DNA from: Porphyrobacter sp. HT-58-2
GTDB taxonomy: Bacteria; Pseudomonadota; Alphaproteobacteria; Sphingomonadales; Sphingomonadaceae
Reading direction: 5' to 3'
Assembly (NCBI RefSeq): GCF_002952215.1
Contig: NZ_CP022600.1
Location: 1,550,001 to 1,614,000 of the forward strand
DNA: 64,000 nucleotides
Shown here: positions 26,131-34,901 of the stretch, piece by piece
Numbering within the stretch: the stretch's first letter is position 1
Layout of the letters: the number at the start of each line of letters is the position of its first letter
Made by a program: the position numbers and the translations under genes
The notes under the pieces: generated by a model
The model's database searches: none
The model's input: only the letters and a program-made list of their open reading frames with translations
Told to the model about the DNA's origin: nothing

Positions 26131-27228
26131 ATGATCTACCTCGATTACCAGGCCACCACCCCCCTCGCGCCCGAAGCGCGCGAGGCGATGTTGCGCTGGC
26201 TCGGCGGACCAGACAGCGACACCTTCGGCAATCCCCACTCGCCCCACCGCATGGGCCGCATGGCCGCCGCCGCGGTGGAGACCGCGCGTGAACGGGTCGG
26301 GGCGTTGCTGCCGCCTGGAGGCAAGGTGATCTTCACCTCCGGCGCGACCGAGGCGATCAACATGGTGCTGCAAGGCACTCCGGGCGACGTCATCACCTTC
26401 GCCACCGAACACGCCGCCGTGCTCGATTGCGCCCGCGCGGTCGCGGCGCAGGGGCGGCGCTTTACCGTTTTGCCCGTGATGCCGGATGGCCGCGCCGATG
26501 TGGACGCGCTCAAAGCTGCAATCACGTCGCAGACGGGCCTCGTCGCGGTAATGGCGATCAATAACGAGATTGGGGTGCGCAATCCCCTCTCACAGGTTGT
26601 TGCTTGCGCGCGTCAGATGGGGGCCAGGGTGCTGGTCGATGCCGTCCAGGCCTATGCCAGGGTGCCTGTAGAAGCGGCTGCGGACTACATCGCGATCTCT
26701 GCGCACAAGTGCCACGGGCCGAAGGGGATCGGGGCCTTGTGGATCGGGCCGGATTCCAGACCCCCGCTCGCCCTTGTTCACGGGGGCGGACAAGAGGCCA
26801 GCTTGCGGTCAGGCACCCTCTCGCCTGCCCTTTGCGCGGGGTTCGGCGCGGCGGCGCAGGTGGCCGAAGAAGGGTTGGCGGAGCAAATGTTTCACGTGGA
26901 ACATTTATGGAACGTAGCGCGGGCAGCTTTCGCCGGGTGGGAATTGAACGGCAGCGTGATCGACCGCTGGCACGGCAATCTCAATATTCGGCGTGATGGC
27001 CTGGACGTTGGACGGCTGATGAGCGACTGCCGCAACGTGATGTTTTCGGCCGGTTCTGCCTGTGCCAGCGGGTCAGGTCGGCCGAGCCATGTGCTGAAGG
27101 CGATCGGCTTGACCGATCTTGAGGCAAAGTCCTCTATCCGCCTCGGATTCGGGCGCTATACGAGCGTGGCCGACATCGAAACCGCTGCCGCCATGATCAA
27201 TGCTGCCGTGAAGGAACAGGGCCTGTGA
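26131..27228 (+). CDS. Cysteine desulfurase (second copy)
   Basis: A 365-residue NifS/IscS-type enzyme: MIYLDYQATTPLAPEA, EHAAVLD, AINNEIGVRNP, DAVQAYARVP, SAHKCHGPKGIGALW with the PLP lysine, GGGQEASLRSGT, and SAGSACASGSGRPSH with the catalytic cysteine. All motifs are complete, more canonical than in the upstream gene. It overlaps the ferredoxin start by GTGA, suggesting joint supply of sulfur and electrons for Fe-S cluster assembly. The segment QMFHVEHLW near residue 253 is encoded by a parS sequence. ATG at 26131 chosen; an in-frame TTG immediately precedes it. Confidence 0.92.
   Translation: MIYLDYQATTPLAPEAREAMLRWLGGPDSDTFGNPHSPHRMGRMAAAAVETARERVGALLPPGGKVIFTSGATEAINMVLQGTPGDVITFATEHAAVLDCARAVAAQGRRFTVLPVMPDGRADVDALKAAITSQTGLVAVMAINNEIGVRNPLSQVVACARQMGARVLVDAVQAYARVPVEAAADYIAISAHKCHGPKGIGALWIGPDSRPPLALVHGGGQEASLRSGTLSPALCAGFGAAAQVAEEGLAEQMFHVEHLWNVARAAFAGWELNGSVIDRWHGNLNIRRDGLDVGRLMSDCRNVMFSAGSACASGSGRPSHVLKAIGLTDLEAKSSIRLGFGRYTSVADIETAAAMINAAVKEQGL
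26888..26903. promoter_or_regulatory. parS centromere site (ParB binding) inside the desulfurase gene
   Basis: TGTTTCACGTGGAACA matches the bacterial parS consensus TGTTNCACGTGAAACA completely when read on the minus strand (TGTTCCACGTGAAACA). It lies within coding sequence and accounts for the codons of F-H-V-E-H. parS sites in bacteria cluster near oriC and seed ParB spreading for chromosome segregation. The match is exact; binding by ParB is inferred. Confidence 0.8.
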
Positions 27229-27575
27229 GCATCCCAAAGGAAACGATTGGCGTCACCTTTATCGATCCGCGCGGCAAGCCGGTGGAAACGACCGCCGAAC
27301 CGGGCGACAACCTGCTGCATGTCGGGCAGGCGGCAGGGCTGCCGCTGGAAGGCACCTGCGAGGGACAGATGGCCTGTTCCACCTGTCACGTGATCGTCGC
27401 CGCCGAATGGTTTGATCGCCTTCCTCCGGCCTCGGAGGAAGAGGAAGACATGCTCGATTTCGCTGCCGGCGCGCGCCGCACCAGCCGCCTGTCATGCCAG
27501 ATCGAACTGACCGCCGAGATGGACGGTCTGAGGGTCAGCGTCCCGTCCGAAAGCAATGATCTGAGGCGCATGTAA
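27225..27575 (+). CDS. 2Fe-2S ferredoxin (adrenodoxin type)
   Basis: A 116-residue ferredoxin. The cluster ligands are in [11 protein letters not shown] (C-x5-C-x2-C) and a fourth cysteine in [34 protein letters not shown] is the adrenodoxin-type N-terminus, and the acidic stretch [10 protein letters not shown] matches the partner-binding helix. The type serves Fe-S cluster assembly (Fdx of the Isc system) or cytochrome P450 reduction; the overlap with the desulfurase gene favours the former. The GTG start at 27225 overlaps the previous stop (GTGA). Confidence 0.93.
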   Translation: MSIPKETIGVTFIDPRGKPVETTAEPGDNLLHVGQAAGLPLEGTCEGQMACSTCHVIVAAEWFDRLPPASEEEEDMLDFAAGARRTSRLSCQIELTAEMDGLRVSVPSESNDLRRM

Positions 27576-27636
27576 GGGCCCAAGCCTGTGGAAAGCCCTC
27601 TCCCGCGCGCGGGCGCGGGTTGCTAGACGAAGGGCC

Positions 27637-29946
27637 ATGTCTGATCCGACCATCACCGACACCCCTGACGACGGCTTCGATGCGATCGTCGATGCGCCCT
27701 TCGATGCCGCGCTGTCCGAGCGCTATCTCGTCTATGCCCTCTCGACCATCACCGCACGCTCGCTGCCCGATCTGCGCGACGGGCTGAAGCCGGTCCACCG
27801 CCGTCTGCTGTGGGCGATGCGGCAGCTGAAGCTGGATCCCTCCAGTGCCTTCAAGAAGTCCGCCCGCGTGGTCGGCGATGTGATCGGCAAGTATCACCCG
27901 CATGGCGATGCATCGGTCTATGACGCGATGGTGCGCCTCGCGCAGGATTTTGCCCTGCGATATCCGCTGGTCGAGGGGCAGGGGAACTTCGGCAATGTCG
28001 ACGGCGATAATGCCGCCGCCTACCGCTACACCGAAGCGCGCCTGACCAGGACCGCATTGGAACTGATGGCGGGGCTGGATGAAGGCACAGTCGATTTTCT
28101 GCCGACCTATAATGGCGAGGAAATCGAGCCGGAAATCTTCCCCGGCCTGTTCCCCAACCTGCTTGCCAACGGCGCGAGCGGGATTGCGGTGGGTATGGCG
28201 ACGAGCATTCCCAGCCACAACGTCGCCGAGATCATCGACGCGACTTTGGCGTTGATCGACAATCCGTCGGTCAGCCACGAGCAATTGATGGAGCTGTTTC
28301 ACGGCCCCGATTTCGCCACCGGCGGCCAGGTCGTCGATAGCGCCGCAGTCATCGCCGAGGCCTATCGCACCGGGAGAGGGTCTTTCCGTCTGCGTGGGCG
28401 CTTTGCTGCGCCCGAGGCCAAGGACGCCGATGATGCCGCAGCCGGGATCGAGCGGCTGGGCGGCGGGCAATGGCAACTGGTCATCTCGGAAATCCCCTAT
28501 CAGGTGCCGAAATCCAAGCTGATCGAGCAAATTGCGCAGCTGATTGCGGACCGCAAGCTCCCCATCCTCGAAGACGTGCGTGACGAGAGCGACGAGGCGA
28601 TCCGTATCGTGCTCGTGCCGAAAAGCCGCAATGTCGATCCGGAACTGCTGAAGGAAAGCCTGTTCAAGCTTACCGACCTTGAAACGCGCTTCAGCCTCAA
28701 CCTCAACGTGCTCGACGCGCGGCCCGGGTTCGGCCGCACGCCGATGGTGATGGGACTGAAGGAGCTGCTCGAAAGCTGGACCTTCGCCCAGATCGACATC
28801 CTCCAGCGCCGCGCAAAACACCGGCTGGAGAAGATCGCCGACCGGCTGGAATTGGTGCGCGGCTATATCATCGCCTTCTTGAACCTCGACCGGGTGATCG
28901 AAATCATCCGCACCGAGGACGAGCCCAAGCCAGTGATGATGGCGGAGTTCGACCTGACCGACCGGCAGGCCGAGGCAATCCTCAACATGCGCTTGCGGTC
29001 CTTGCGCAAGCTGGAGGAAATGCAGCTCAGGAAGGAACAGGATGAGCTGCTGGCCGAACAGGCCGAATTGCAGGCCCTGCTCGAAAGTCCCGCCAAGCAG
29101 CGTACCCGCCTGAAGCGCGACCTGCGCAATCTGCGCAAGGACTATGCCGAGGACACCGTGCTAGGCCGCCGCCGCACGCTGATTGCCGAGGCTGCCCCGG
29201 CGGTCGAATTCAGCATGGAGGCGATGATCGAGAAGGCGCCGGTGACGGTGATCCTTTCGCAGAAAGGGTGGATCCGCGCGGCAAGCGGTCATGTGCCGCT
29301 GGATCAGGAATTCAAATACAAGGAGGGCGATGGCCTCGCCTTCATCTGCCACGCCCAGACCACCGACAAGCTGCTGCTGGCGGCCAGTGACGGGCGGTTC
29401 TTCACGCTGGGCTGCGACAAGCTGCCCGGCGCACGCGGCTTTGGTGAGCCGGTGCGGACCATGATCGACCTTGAAAGCGAAGCGAGCGTCAGTGCGATGA
29501 TGGTTCATCGCCCAGGCGGCAGGCTGCTGCTCGCCTCGAGCCACGGCAAGGGCTTCATCGCCGAGATGAACGAACTGCTGGCCGAAACCCGCAAGGGCCG
29601 GCAGGTGGTGAACTTGAAGGACGCTGCGCGGTTGCAGGTGATCCGGCAGATCGGCGATGGCCACGATCACGTTGCCTGCGTCGGCGACAATCGCAAGCTG
29701 GTGGTGTTCAACCTCGAAGAACTGCCTGTGATGGCGCGTGGGCAGGGGGTGCAGTTGCAGCGTTATCGCGACGGCGGGCTGTCGGATGCCACGACCTTCG
29801 TGCTTGCGGATGGCCTGAGCTGGCAGATGGGCGGCTCTGGCGAGCGCACCCGCACCGAGACCGAAATCCGTATGTGGAAGGTCGCCCGCGGGGCGGCCGG
29901 GCGGATGCCGCCGCAGGGTTTTCCCAAGTCGAACCGGTTTGATTGA
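27637..29946 (+). CDS. parC: DNA topoisomerase IV subunit A
   Basis: A 769-residue type IIA topoisomerase A subunit, decatenating daughter chromosomes with ParE. The N-terminal domain has [15 protein letters not shown], the quinolone-determining stretch [14 protein letters not shown] (residues 85-98) and the catalytic tyrosine Tyr131 in [10 protein letters not shown]; a coiled coil and a beta-pinwheel C-terminal domain follow. The length and the weak, GyrA-box-free C-terminus favour ParC over GyrA. A GC hairpin at 27602-27619 separates it from the ferredoxin gene. ParE is not in the window. Confidence 0.94.
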   Translation: MSDPTITDTPDDGFDAIVDAPFDAALSERYLVYALSTITARSLPDLRDGLKPVHRRLLWAMRQLKLDPSSAFKKSARVVGDVIGKYHPHGDASVYDAMVRLAQDFALRYPLVEGQGNFGNVDGDNAAAYRYTEARLTRTALELMAGLDEGTVDFLPTYNGEEIEPEIFPGLFPNLLANGASGIAVGMATSIPSHNVAEIIDATLALIDNPSVSHEQLMELFHGPDFATGGQVVDSAAVIAEAYRTGRGSFRLRGRFAAPEAKDADDAAAGIERLGGGQWQLVISEIPYQVPKSKLIEQIAQLIADRKLPILEDVRDESDEAIRIVLVPKSRNVDPELLKESLFKLTDLETRFSLNLNVLDARPGFGRTPMVMGLKELLESWTFAQIDILQRRAKHRLEKIADRLELVRGYIIAFLNLDRVIEIIRTEDEPKPVMMAEFDLTDRQAEAILNMRLRSLRKLEEMQLRKEQDELLAEQAELQALLESPAKQRTRLKRDLRNLRKDYAEDTVLGRRRTLIAEAAPAVEFSMEAMIEKAPVTVILSQKGWIRAASGHVPLDQEFKYKEGDGLAFICHAQTTDKLLLAASDGRFFTLGCDKLPGARGFGEPVRTMIDLESEASVSAMMVHRPGGRLLLASSHGKGFIAEMNELLAETRKGRQVVNLKDAARLQVIRQIGDGHDHVACVGDNRKLVVFNLEELPVMARGQGVQLQRYRDGGLSDATTFVLADGLSWQMGGSGERTRTETEIRMWKVARGAAGRMPPQGFPKSNRFD

Positions 29947-29958
29947 GGGGCAGAAGAA

Positions 29959-29989
29959 AGGGGCCGCGGGTGCGAAGTCCACGGCCCCT
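29959..29989. terminator. Bidirectional terminator-like hairpin after parC
   Basis: AGGGGCCG at 29959 pairs with CGGCCCCT ending at 29989, extended by a further near-perfect GG/CC stem, with a short loop. It lies between the converging parC and periplasmic-protein genes. On the minus strand it is followed by TTTCTTCT, a reasonable T-rich tail. Confidence 0.6.
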
Positions 29990-30013
29990 GATGTGTCCTG
30001 AAGGCGATAAACC

Positions 30014-30544
30014 TTACTGCGCGCCGCCGCTGGCTGCGCCTGCTTGCGCCCCCGCGGTCGCCTTGGCGATCTGATCACGGCTGTAGAGCACCGCCAGCTG
30101 ACCCTGCGGATTGACAGCGAAATGCTCCTTCTTGAGCAGCAGCGCGCCGCCTTCGGTTTCCAGCGTGATCTTGTCCGCAGCCATGTCGACACTGGCCAGC
30201 TTGCCGATCGGGCTACCGCCTGCTGAAACCACCGCAGCGCCCTGAACCAGAGCAGCGTCACGCTTGGCCGTGGCTTCGGCAACGCGCTGATCCATCATCG
30301 TGTTGATCTGTTCCTGCGTGGCGTTGACGCTTTTGCCCTTCTCGCCGTCAAACAGCATGCTGGGCGGGACCGGGGTCTTGTGCTTGCCGGTGTCGATCAC
30401 GACAACCTGTTCGGTAACTTCGGTCACGGTGCCGACAGGGTTTCCGTCACTGCCAAAGATCGTTGCGCCGACGTCCTGTGCCAGCACGGCCGCAGGGGTG
30501 GTAGCCAGAACGGAGGCCAGCAGCGCCAGCTTTGCGGATTTCAT
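30014..30544 (-). CDS. Periplasmic protein with internal duplication
   Basis: A 176-residue exported protein: signal peptide MKSAKLALLASVLATTPAAV ending LAQ, then two related segments of about 60 residues. The first runs GATIFGSDGNPVGTVTEVTEQ to KSVNATQEQI; the second runs GAAVVSAGGSPIGKLASVDMA to AVLYSRDQI. Each has a GxxGxPxG turn and alternating beta strands, reminiscent of a PRC-barrel-like fold. I recognise no named family. AAAGGGAG lies 8 nt before the ATG at 30544. It is monocistronic; a 230-bp gap upstream (to 30775) shows nothing coding. Confidence 0.75.
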   Translation of the reverse strand: MKSAKLALLASVLATTPAAVLAQDVGATIFGSDGNPVGTVTEVTEQVVVIDTGKHKTPVPPSMLFDGEKGKSVNATQEQINTMMDQRVAEATAKRDAALVQGAAVVSAGGSPIGKLASVDMAADKITLETEGGALLLKKEHFAVNPQGQLAVLYSRDQIAKATAGAQAGAASGGAQ

Positions 30545-30774
30545 CACTTGAACTCCCTTTCATTGGACAGAAAAGCGATGCCGAAAGGGCGGCATGCTTC
30601 CGGGGGATACGCGGGCAGATGCAGCCAAGGGCCGCGATGGGAAGGCCAGATGCGGCCAGAGAGGATGATCGGATCGCGGCCGCATCAGCAGCCGCACACC
30701 GGTCGAGCCCGCACCGGAAAATTAACCTGCTACGGACGCTGGCGACAACCGGGGGAGGGGCGATCCGTCCCGCT

Positions 30775-31986
30775 TTAGGCCCCGTTCGCCCCGTGCGTAC
30801 CTTGGGAGGCGGCCTTTGCCAGTTCCTCGTCGAGCAAGGCGGCAGTGCGGATCGAATCGGGAAAGCCTTCGGCAACCCATCGTGCCTCGACCGCCTGAAG
30901 GATGCGTGCCACCTCCGGACCGGCGGTGATCCCGCGCGCGACGATCGCGCCGCCCTTGATGGGAAAGACCGGCACAGTCCAATCGATCAGCAGGCGTGCA
31001 TCGGCGCCGAGCAGCAGCAGGCGGTCGATGGCCGCTGCGGCGGTCAGACGATAGGCGAGCGCCCGCGGATCGGAGGTGTCATCAGGCCTGCGTTCGGCGG
31101 CGCTGACGAGCCGGCCGCGCTGGGTCTTGGACAACCTCAGCCGCGCCGCGACAGTCTCGGCAACTTGGGGCGAAGGCGGCAGCAACGCGGCGAGGCGTCG
31201 CACCGGATCGGGTGCGATGTCTTGCTTGGCCTCGGCGGCAATCAGCTGTTCGAGCGCGGCAAGGTGTCCCGGGCAGGTCTCGGGCAGGATCACCCCCAAT
31301 GGCCCGCTCGCCCGCATCCGGACAAGGGTGGCATGGGGATCGGGCAGGGTGAGCAGGGCCAGCAGTTCGGCAGCGATGCGTTCGCGGCTGAGGCCTTTCA
31401 AAGTATGCGCAAGTTCGCGGCAGGCGTTCTCGGCTTCGGCATCGAGATCTGCCCCGAACCGGGTCTGGAAACGGTAGTAGCGCAGGATCCGCAGGTGATC
31501 CTCTGCGATGCGTTGGTGAGCATCGCCGATGAAGCGCACGCGGCCTTCTGCCAAATCGTCCAGTCCACCGAAAAAATCTTCGATTTCGAGCGTTTCCGGG
31601 TGCGCGTAGAGCGCGTTGATGGTGAAATCCCGGCGCGCGGCATCATCGGCCCAATCGCTGGCGAAGGCGATGGTGGCGCGTCGGCCATCGGTCGCCACGT
31701 CGCGGCGCAGCGTGGTAACCTCGACCGGCCCGTCTTTCAGGATTGCGGTCACGGTGCCGTGCTCTATCCCGGTCGGCACAGTGCGGATCCCGGCGCGTCC
31801 GCAGCGGGCGATGACCTCGGCTGGCATCAGCAGCGTGGCGCAATCGACATCAGCCACCGGCACGCCCAGCAGCCCGTCCCGTACCGCACCGCCCACCCAG
31901 CGGATGTTTGGCGCACCGAGCGCAGCAGTCAGCAGGGCGAGCCCCTCGCGCCGTGTCCAGCTGGCGTCATGCAGATCATGCAGCAT
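30775..31986 (-). CDS. cca: CCA tRNA nucleotidyltransferase
   Basis: A 403-residue class II nucleotidyltransferase that adds or repairs the 3' CCA of tRNAs. RWVGGAVRDGLLGVPVADVDCAT is the G-G-x-V-R-D and DxD core. RRDFTINALYAHP and GLDDLAEGRVRFIGDAHQRIAEDHLRILRYYRF are equally diagnostic. The C-terminus is variable, as in the family. Start chosen at ATG 31986 (MLHDLHDASWTRREG); it overlaps the NUDIX stop by 11 bp. It is the last gene in a five-gene leftward operon. Confidence 0.94.
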   Translation of the reverse strand: MLHDLHDASWTRREGLALLTAALGAPNIRWVGGAVRDGLLGVPVADVDCATLLMPAEVIARCGRAGIRTVPTGIEHGTVTAILKDGPVEVTTLRRDVATDGRRATIAFASDWADDAARRDFTINALYAHPETLEIEDFFGGLDDLAEGRVRFIGDAHQRIAEDHLRILRYYRFQTRFGADLDAEAENACRELAHTLKGLSRERIAAELLALLTLPDPHATLVRMRASGPLGVILPETCPGHLAALEQLIAAEAKQDIAPDPVRRLAALLPPSPQVAETVAARLRLSKTQRGRLVSAAERRPDDTSDPRALAYRLTAAAAIDRLLLLGADARLLIDWTVPVFPIKGGAIVARGITAGPEVARILQAVEARWVAEGFPDSIRTAALLDEELAKAASQGTHGANGA

Positions 31987-32584
31987 CCGACAGGCCCTCC
32001 CATGCAATGCGCCGCGACAGGTTGGCGATGATCGCCGCAGTCACGCCCCAGATGCGGAAGCCCTGCCAGTCCATCTCCAGATAGCGCCGGTTCGCCCCGC
32101 GCCAGAATGTCTCGTGCATGGTCCAGCTCGCGGGATCGAGCAACAAGCCGAGCGGCGCTTCGAACCACGCCTCGACCTCGGAAGGGCTGGGGACGAGCGG
32201 CAGGCCGGGCGGCACCACGCCTACCACCGGCGTCACCAGAAAGCCGGTACCGGTGTGGTAGACATCACTGGTGCCGATCACCCGCACCACCTCGCGCGGC
32301 AGGGAAAGCTCCTCCTCGGCCTCGCGCAGGGCGGCCGTAACCGCGTCTTCGCCCGGATCGATCTTGCCGCCGGGAAAGGCGACCTGCCCCGGATGGTCGC
32401 GCATCGCGCGGGGGCGCTGGGTCAGGATCACCTGCGGATCGTGCGGCACGTCGGTAATCGCAATCAGCACCGCAGCGGGTGTGGCACGGCCATCACGGGC
32501 GAACTGCTCGTCGCTCAGCAGATCGGGGATATCGCGCGCATGGCCCTCTGCGAAGGCGCGGGCGAGGGGTTCGTAAAGGCTCAT
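31976..32584 (-). CDS. NUDIX hydrolase, CoA-diphosphatase type
   Basis: A 202-residue NUDIX protein. The NUDIX box reads GGKIDPGEDAVTAALREAEEEL, matching Gx5Ex7REUxEExGU in the key residues. Upstream of it, VILTQRPRAMRDHPGQVAFPGG is the signature of the CoA pyrophosphatase (NudL/YeaB, UPF0035) subgroup, which cleaves CoA and related disulfides to 3',5'-ADP and phosphopantetheine. It overlaps DUF1285 by ATGA and cca by 11 bp, a linkage frequent in alphaproteobacteria. Confidence 0.9.
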   Translation of the reverse strand: MSLYEPLARAFAEGHARDIPDLLSDEQFARDGRATPAAVLIAITDVPHDPQVILTQRPRAMRDHPGQVAFPGGKIDPGEDAVTAALREAEEELSLPREVVRVIGTSDVYHTGTGFLVTPVVGVVPPGLPLVPSPSEVEAWFEAPLGLLLDPASWTMHETFWRGANRRYLEMDWQGFRIWGVTAAIIANLSRRIAWEGLSDAA

Positions 32585-33135
32585 GGCAGCAAGGTGAACG
32601 TTGCGCCCTGACTGGTCACCTGCCAGCCATTGTCCTCGGCACCTTCAGCCAGAGCGATGTCGGCCAGCTGCGCCCAGGTTGATCGGTTGAGCCGCGCCTC
32701 GCACCCGCGCCGGACGTGGAGATAGAGCGCCGGATTGTCGGCACTGCCTGCCGCGCGCAAGGGGTTGTTCGGCCCGGCGATTACCAGATCATCGGTGTTG
32801 AGCCGGAACACCAGGGCATCATCGGCGCGCACGCAATCGGTAGCGATGAAGGCAGCATCCTCGACCTCGATGCTCAGTTTCTCGAACGGGGTGACGAGCC
32901 AGTGATGCCCGGCATTGTCGCGGGTTAGCAGGCCCGCAAAGGCCCGCACCATTGCCTCGCGCCGGATCGGCCCGCCTTCGTGAAACCATGTGCCGTCGGC
33001 AGCGATCACCATGTGGCTCTCACCCACCACCTGCGGCGCCCAACCTTCGACGGGCGGAAGCTTGCGCTGTGCGACCAGTTCGGCGATCTCGGCGAGCGTC
33101 AGGCTGGCGAGGTAGGGGGGCGGTTCATAAGGCAT
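32581..33135 (-). CDS. DUF1285 family protein
   Basis: A 184-residue protein matching DUF1285 in length and pattern: an N-terminal helix (LASLTLAEIAELVAQRKLPPVEGW), then IAADGTWFHEGGPIRREAMVRAFAGLL, HHWLVTPFEKLSIEVEDAAFIAT and LVFRLNTDD. The family adopts an all-beta fold and its function is not established. It is translationally coupled to the NUDIX gene (ATGA) and follows the GNAT gene after 57 bp, in the operon that ends in cca. Confidence 0.88.
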   Translation of the reverse strand: MPYEPPPYLASLTLAEIAELVAQRKLPPVEGWAPQVVGESHMVIAADGTWFHEGGPIRREAMVRAFAGLLTRDNAGHHWLVTPFEKLSIEVEDAAFIATDCVRADDALVFRLNTDDLVIAGPNNPLRAAGSADNPALYLHVRRGCEARLNRSTWAQLADIALAEGAEDNGWQVTSQGATFTLLP

Positions 33136-33192
33136 TGCGGTAGCAGGGATGACAGATGGGACGGGCGAGGTGAAGGGGGTAGCTTCCCCTGC

Positions 33193-33738
33193 TCACCCCT
33201 CCCAGGGGCCCAGCATTCCTTCGGCGGGCATGGCGGCCAGGGCATGGCCGCGGGCAAGCAGGCGGTGCGGTTCATAGGGGCCGGGGCAGCGCCACCCCCC
33301 GGTCATGGCTGCGGAAAAGCCCCAGCGCCCGTAATATTCCGCATCCCCGATCAGCACCTGCGGGAGCGCAGCGCCTCCGGAAGCCGCAAGCCGCGCATCC
33401 TCGGCGATCATCGCGCTCATCAAGCCGATGCCGAAGCCTTCGCCCTGCCGTTCCGGCACGACCGCGACGGGGCCGACCATCACAAGCGGCACCTGACCCT
33501 GCTTTGTCTGCAGGCCGATCGGCCAGCACTGGATCGTCGCCACCAGCATGTCGTTTTCATCGAGCGCGGCAAGGCTCAGGCCCGGAAGCCAGCCCATGCC
33601 TTCGCGGATGCGATAGGCAGTGCGGGCGTGGCGATCTGGCCCGAAGGCACGGTCCAGCACCTCCTCGATCATGGCGGGTTCGACCGCTTCGAGCGGGATC
33701 AGGGTCGCGGCGCTGGCCGCGGGCGTTGCTGCATTCAT
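33193..33738 (-). CDS. GNAT-family N-acetyltransferase
   Basis: A 181-residue acetyltransferase of the YhbS-like GNAT group. GPVAVVPERQGEGFGIGLM is the acetyl-CoA-binding motif A, with Q-x-x-G-x-G in RQGEGFG. VLIGDAEYYGRWGF near the C-terminus is motif B and characteristic of the subgroup (GDxxYYxRxGF). The acceptor is unknown. The start at 33738 (MNAATPAASAAT) overlaps the upstream gene by ATGA. The gene continues the operon to DUF1285 and NUDIX. Confidence 0.88.
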   Translation of the reverse strand: MNAATPAASAATLIPLEAVEPAMIEEVLDRAFGPDRHARTAYRIREGMGWLPGLSLAALDENDMLVATIQCWPIGLQTKQGQVPLVMVGPVAVVPERQGEGFGIGLMSAMIAEDARLAASGGAALPQVLIGDAEYYGRWGFSAAMTGGWRCPGPYEPHRLLARGHALAAMPAEGMLGPWEG

Positions 33739-34901
33739 TGCGCGACGAGCTTCAGCACCTTGCCGCCCTTGCCATTCTCGGCGATCCACAGCGCGCCGTC
33801 CGGGCCGACGGCCATCGCCCTGAGGCGGTTGTCGAACTCCCAGCGAGCAATCTCACGCGCGGTTTCGCCTTCCAATGCGACCTCGACCAGCGCCTGCGAG
33901 CCGAGGCCGACCATCAGCGCGCGGCCTTCCCAGCCGGGGAACATCCCGCCCTTGTAGACAACCATGTCGCCCGGCGCGATCACCGGGGTCCAGCTGAGCG
34001 CGGGTTGGGCAAAGCCGTCAGCCGGATCGTGATCGGGGATCGGATCGCCGTTGTAATGATCGCCGTTGGATCGCACCGGCCAGCCGTAATTGGCGCCGGG
34101 CATGACGAGGTTGAGTTCATCCCCGCCAGCCGGGCCATGTTCGACTTCCCACAGGCGGCCTTGCGCATCCCAATCCATGCCGAGAATGTTGCGATGGCCG
34201 TACGACCAGATCTCAGCCGTTACGCCGCCCTTTTCGGCCATCGGATTGCCTGCGGCGGGTGTGCCGTCGAGGTTGAGGCGCACGATCGTGCCGAGGTTGT
34301 TGGTGGTGTCCTGCGCGGGCTGCATCTTCTGCCGCTCGCCGCTCGCCACAAAGAGATATCTGCCGTCGGGCGAGATGCTTAGGCGGTGCGAATAATGCCC
34401 GCGTCCCGTCACCTTGGGGCTTTGACGCCAGATCACACTGAGGCCTTCGATGGTGCAACTTTCCGCCTCTCCGCACACCAGCGCGCCCTTGCCGACGACA
34501 GCGCCGCGGGTGTCGCCCTCACCGGCTTCGGCCCAGCTGAGATAGATCGTGCGGCGGTCGAGAGTCTCGGAGGTTTCCGACGGCAGAAAAGCGATGTCGC
34601 CAAGCCCGCCCTGGCCGCCATAGTCGACCTTCGGCAAGCCGCTGACGGTGCCGATCTGCCCGCTTGCGGTATCGAGGAACTTCAGCGTTCCTGCCTTTTC
34701 GGTCACGAACAGCACCGGCGTCCCGGGCGCAAAGGCCATTGCCCAAGGCTCTTCGAAGGTGGCCATTGCGGCCATCGCGAAAGGCGCGCCTTCGACCGCC
34801 ACCGGCGTGGGCGCGGTTTCCCCGGTTTCGGCATTCGCACAGCTTGCCAGCGCAAGAGCCGGGATGGAAAGTGCAGCGAGCAATCGGGATGAGAGGGTCA
34901 T
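33735..34901 (-). CDS. PQQ-type sugar dehydrogenase-like lipoprotein
   Basis: A 388-residue exported beta-propeller related to soluble glucose/aldose sugar dehydrogenases (YliI/Asd family). The N-terminus MTLSSRLLAALSIPALALAS followed by Cys20 is lipoprotein-like. FEEPWAMAFAP, GGQGGLGDIAFLP, GRGHYSHRLSISPDGRYLF, IWSYGHRNILGMDWD, HGPAGGDELNLVMPGANYGWP and RLRAMAVGPDGALWIAENG are the known propeller motifs, with the catalytic-type His in HYSHR. Whether PQQ is bound cannot be shown here. Its ATG at 34901-34899 shares bases with the ATG of the divergent rnhB. Confidence 0.88.
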   Translation of the reverse strand: MTLSSRLLAALSIPALALASCANAETGETAPTPVAVEGAPFAMAAMATFEEPWAMAFAPGTPVLFVTEKAGTLKFLDTASGQIGTVSGLPKVDYGGQGGLGDIAFLPSETSETLDRRTIYLSWAEAGEGDTRGAVVGKGALVCGEAESCTIEGLSVIWRQSPKVTGRGHYSHRLSISPDGRYLFVASGERQKMQPAQDTTNNLGTIVRLNLDGTPAAGNPMAEKGGVTAEIWSYGHRNILGMDWDAQGRLWEVEHGPAGGDELNLVMPGANYGWPVRSNGDHYNGDPIPDHDPADGFAQPALSWTPVIAPGDMVVYKGGMFPGWEGRALMVGLGSQALVEVALEGETAREIARWEFDNRLRAMAVGPDGALWIAENGKGGKVLKLVAQ

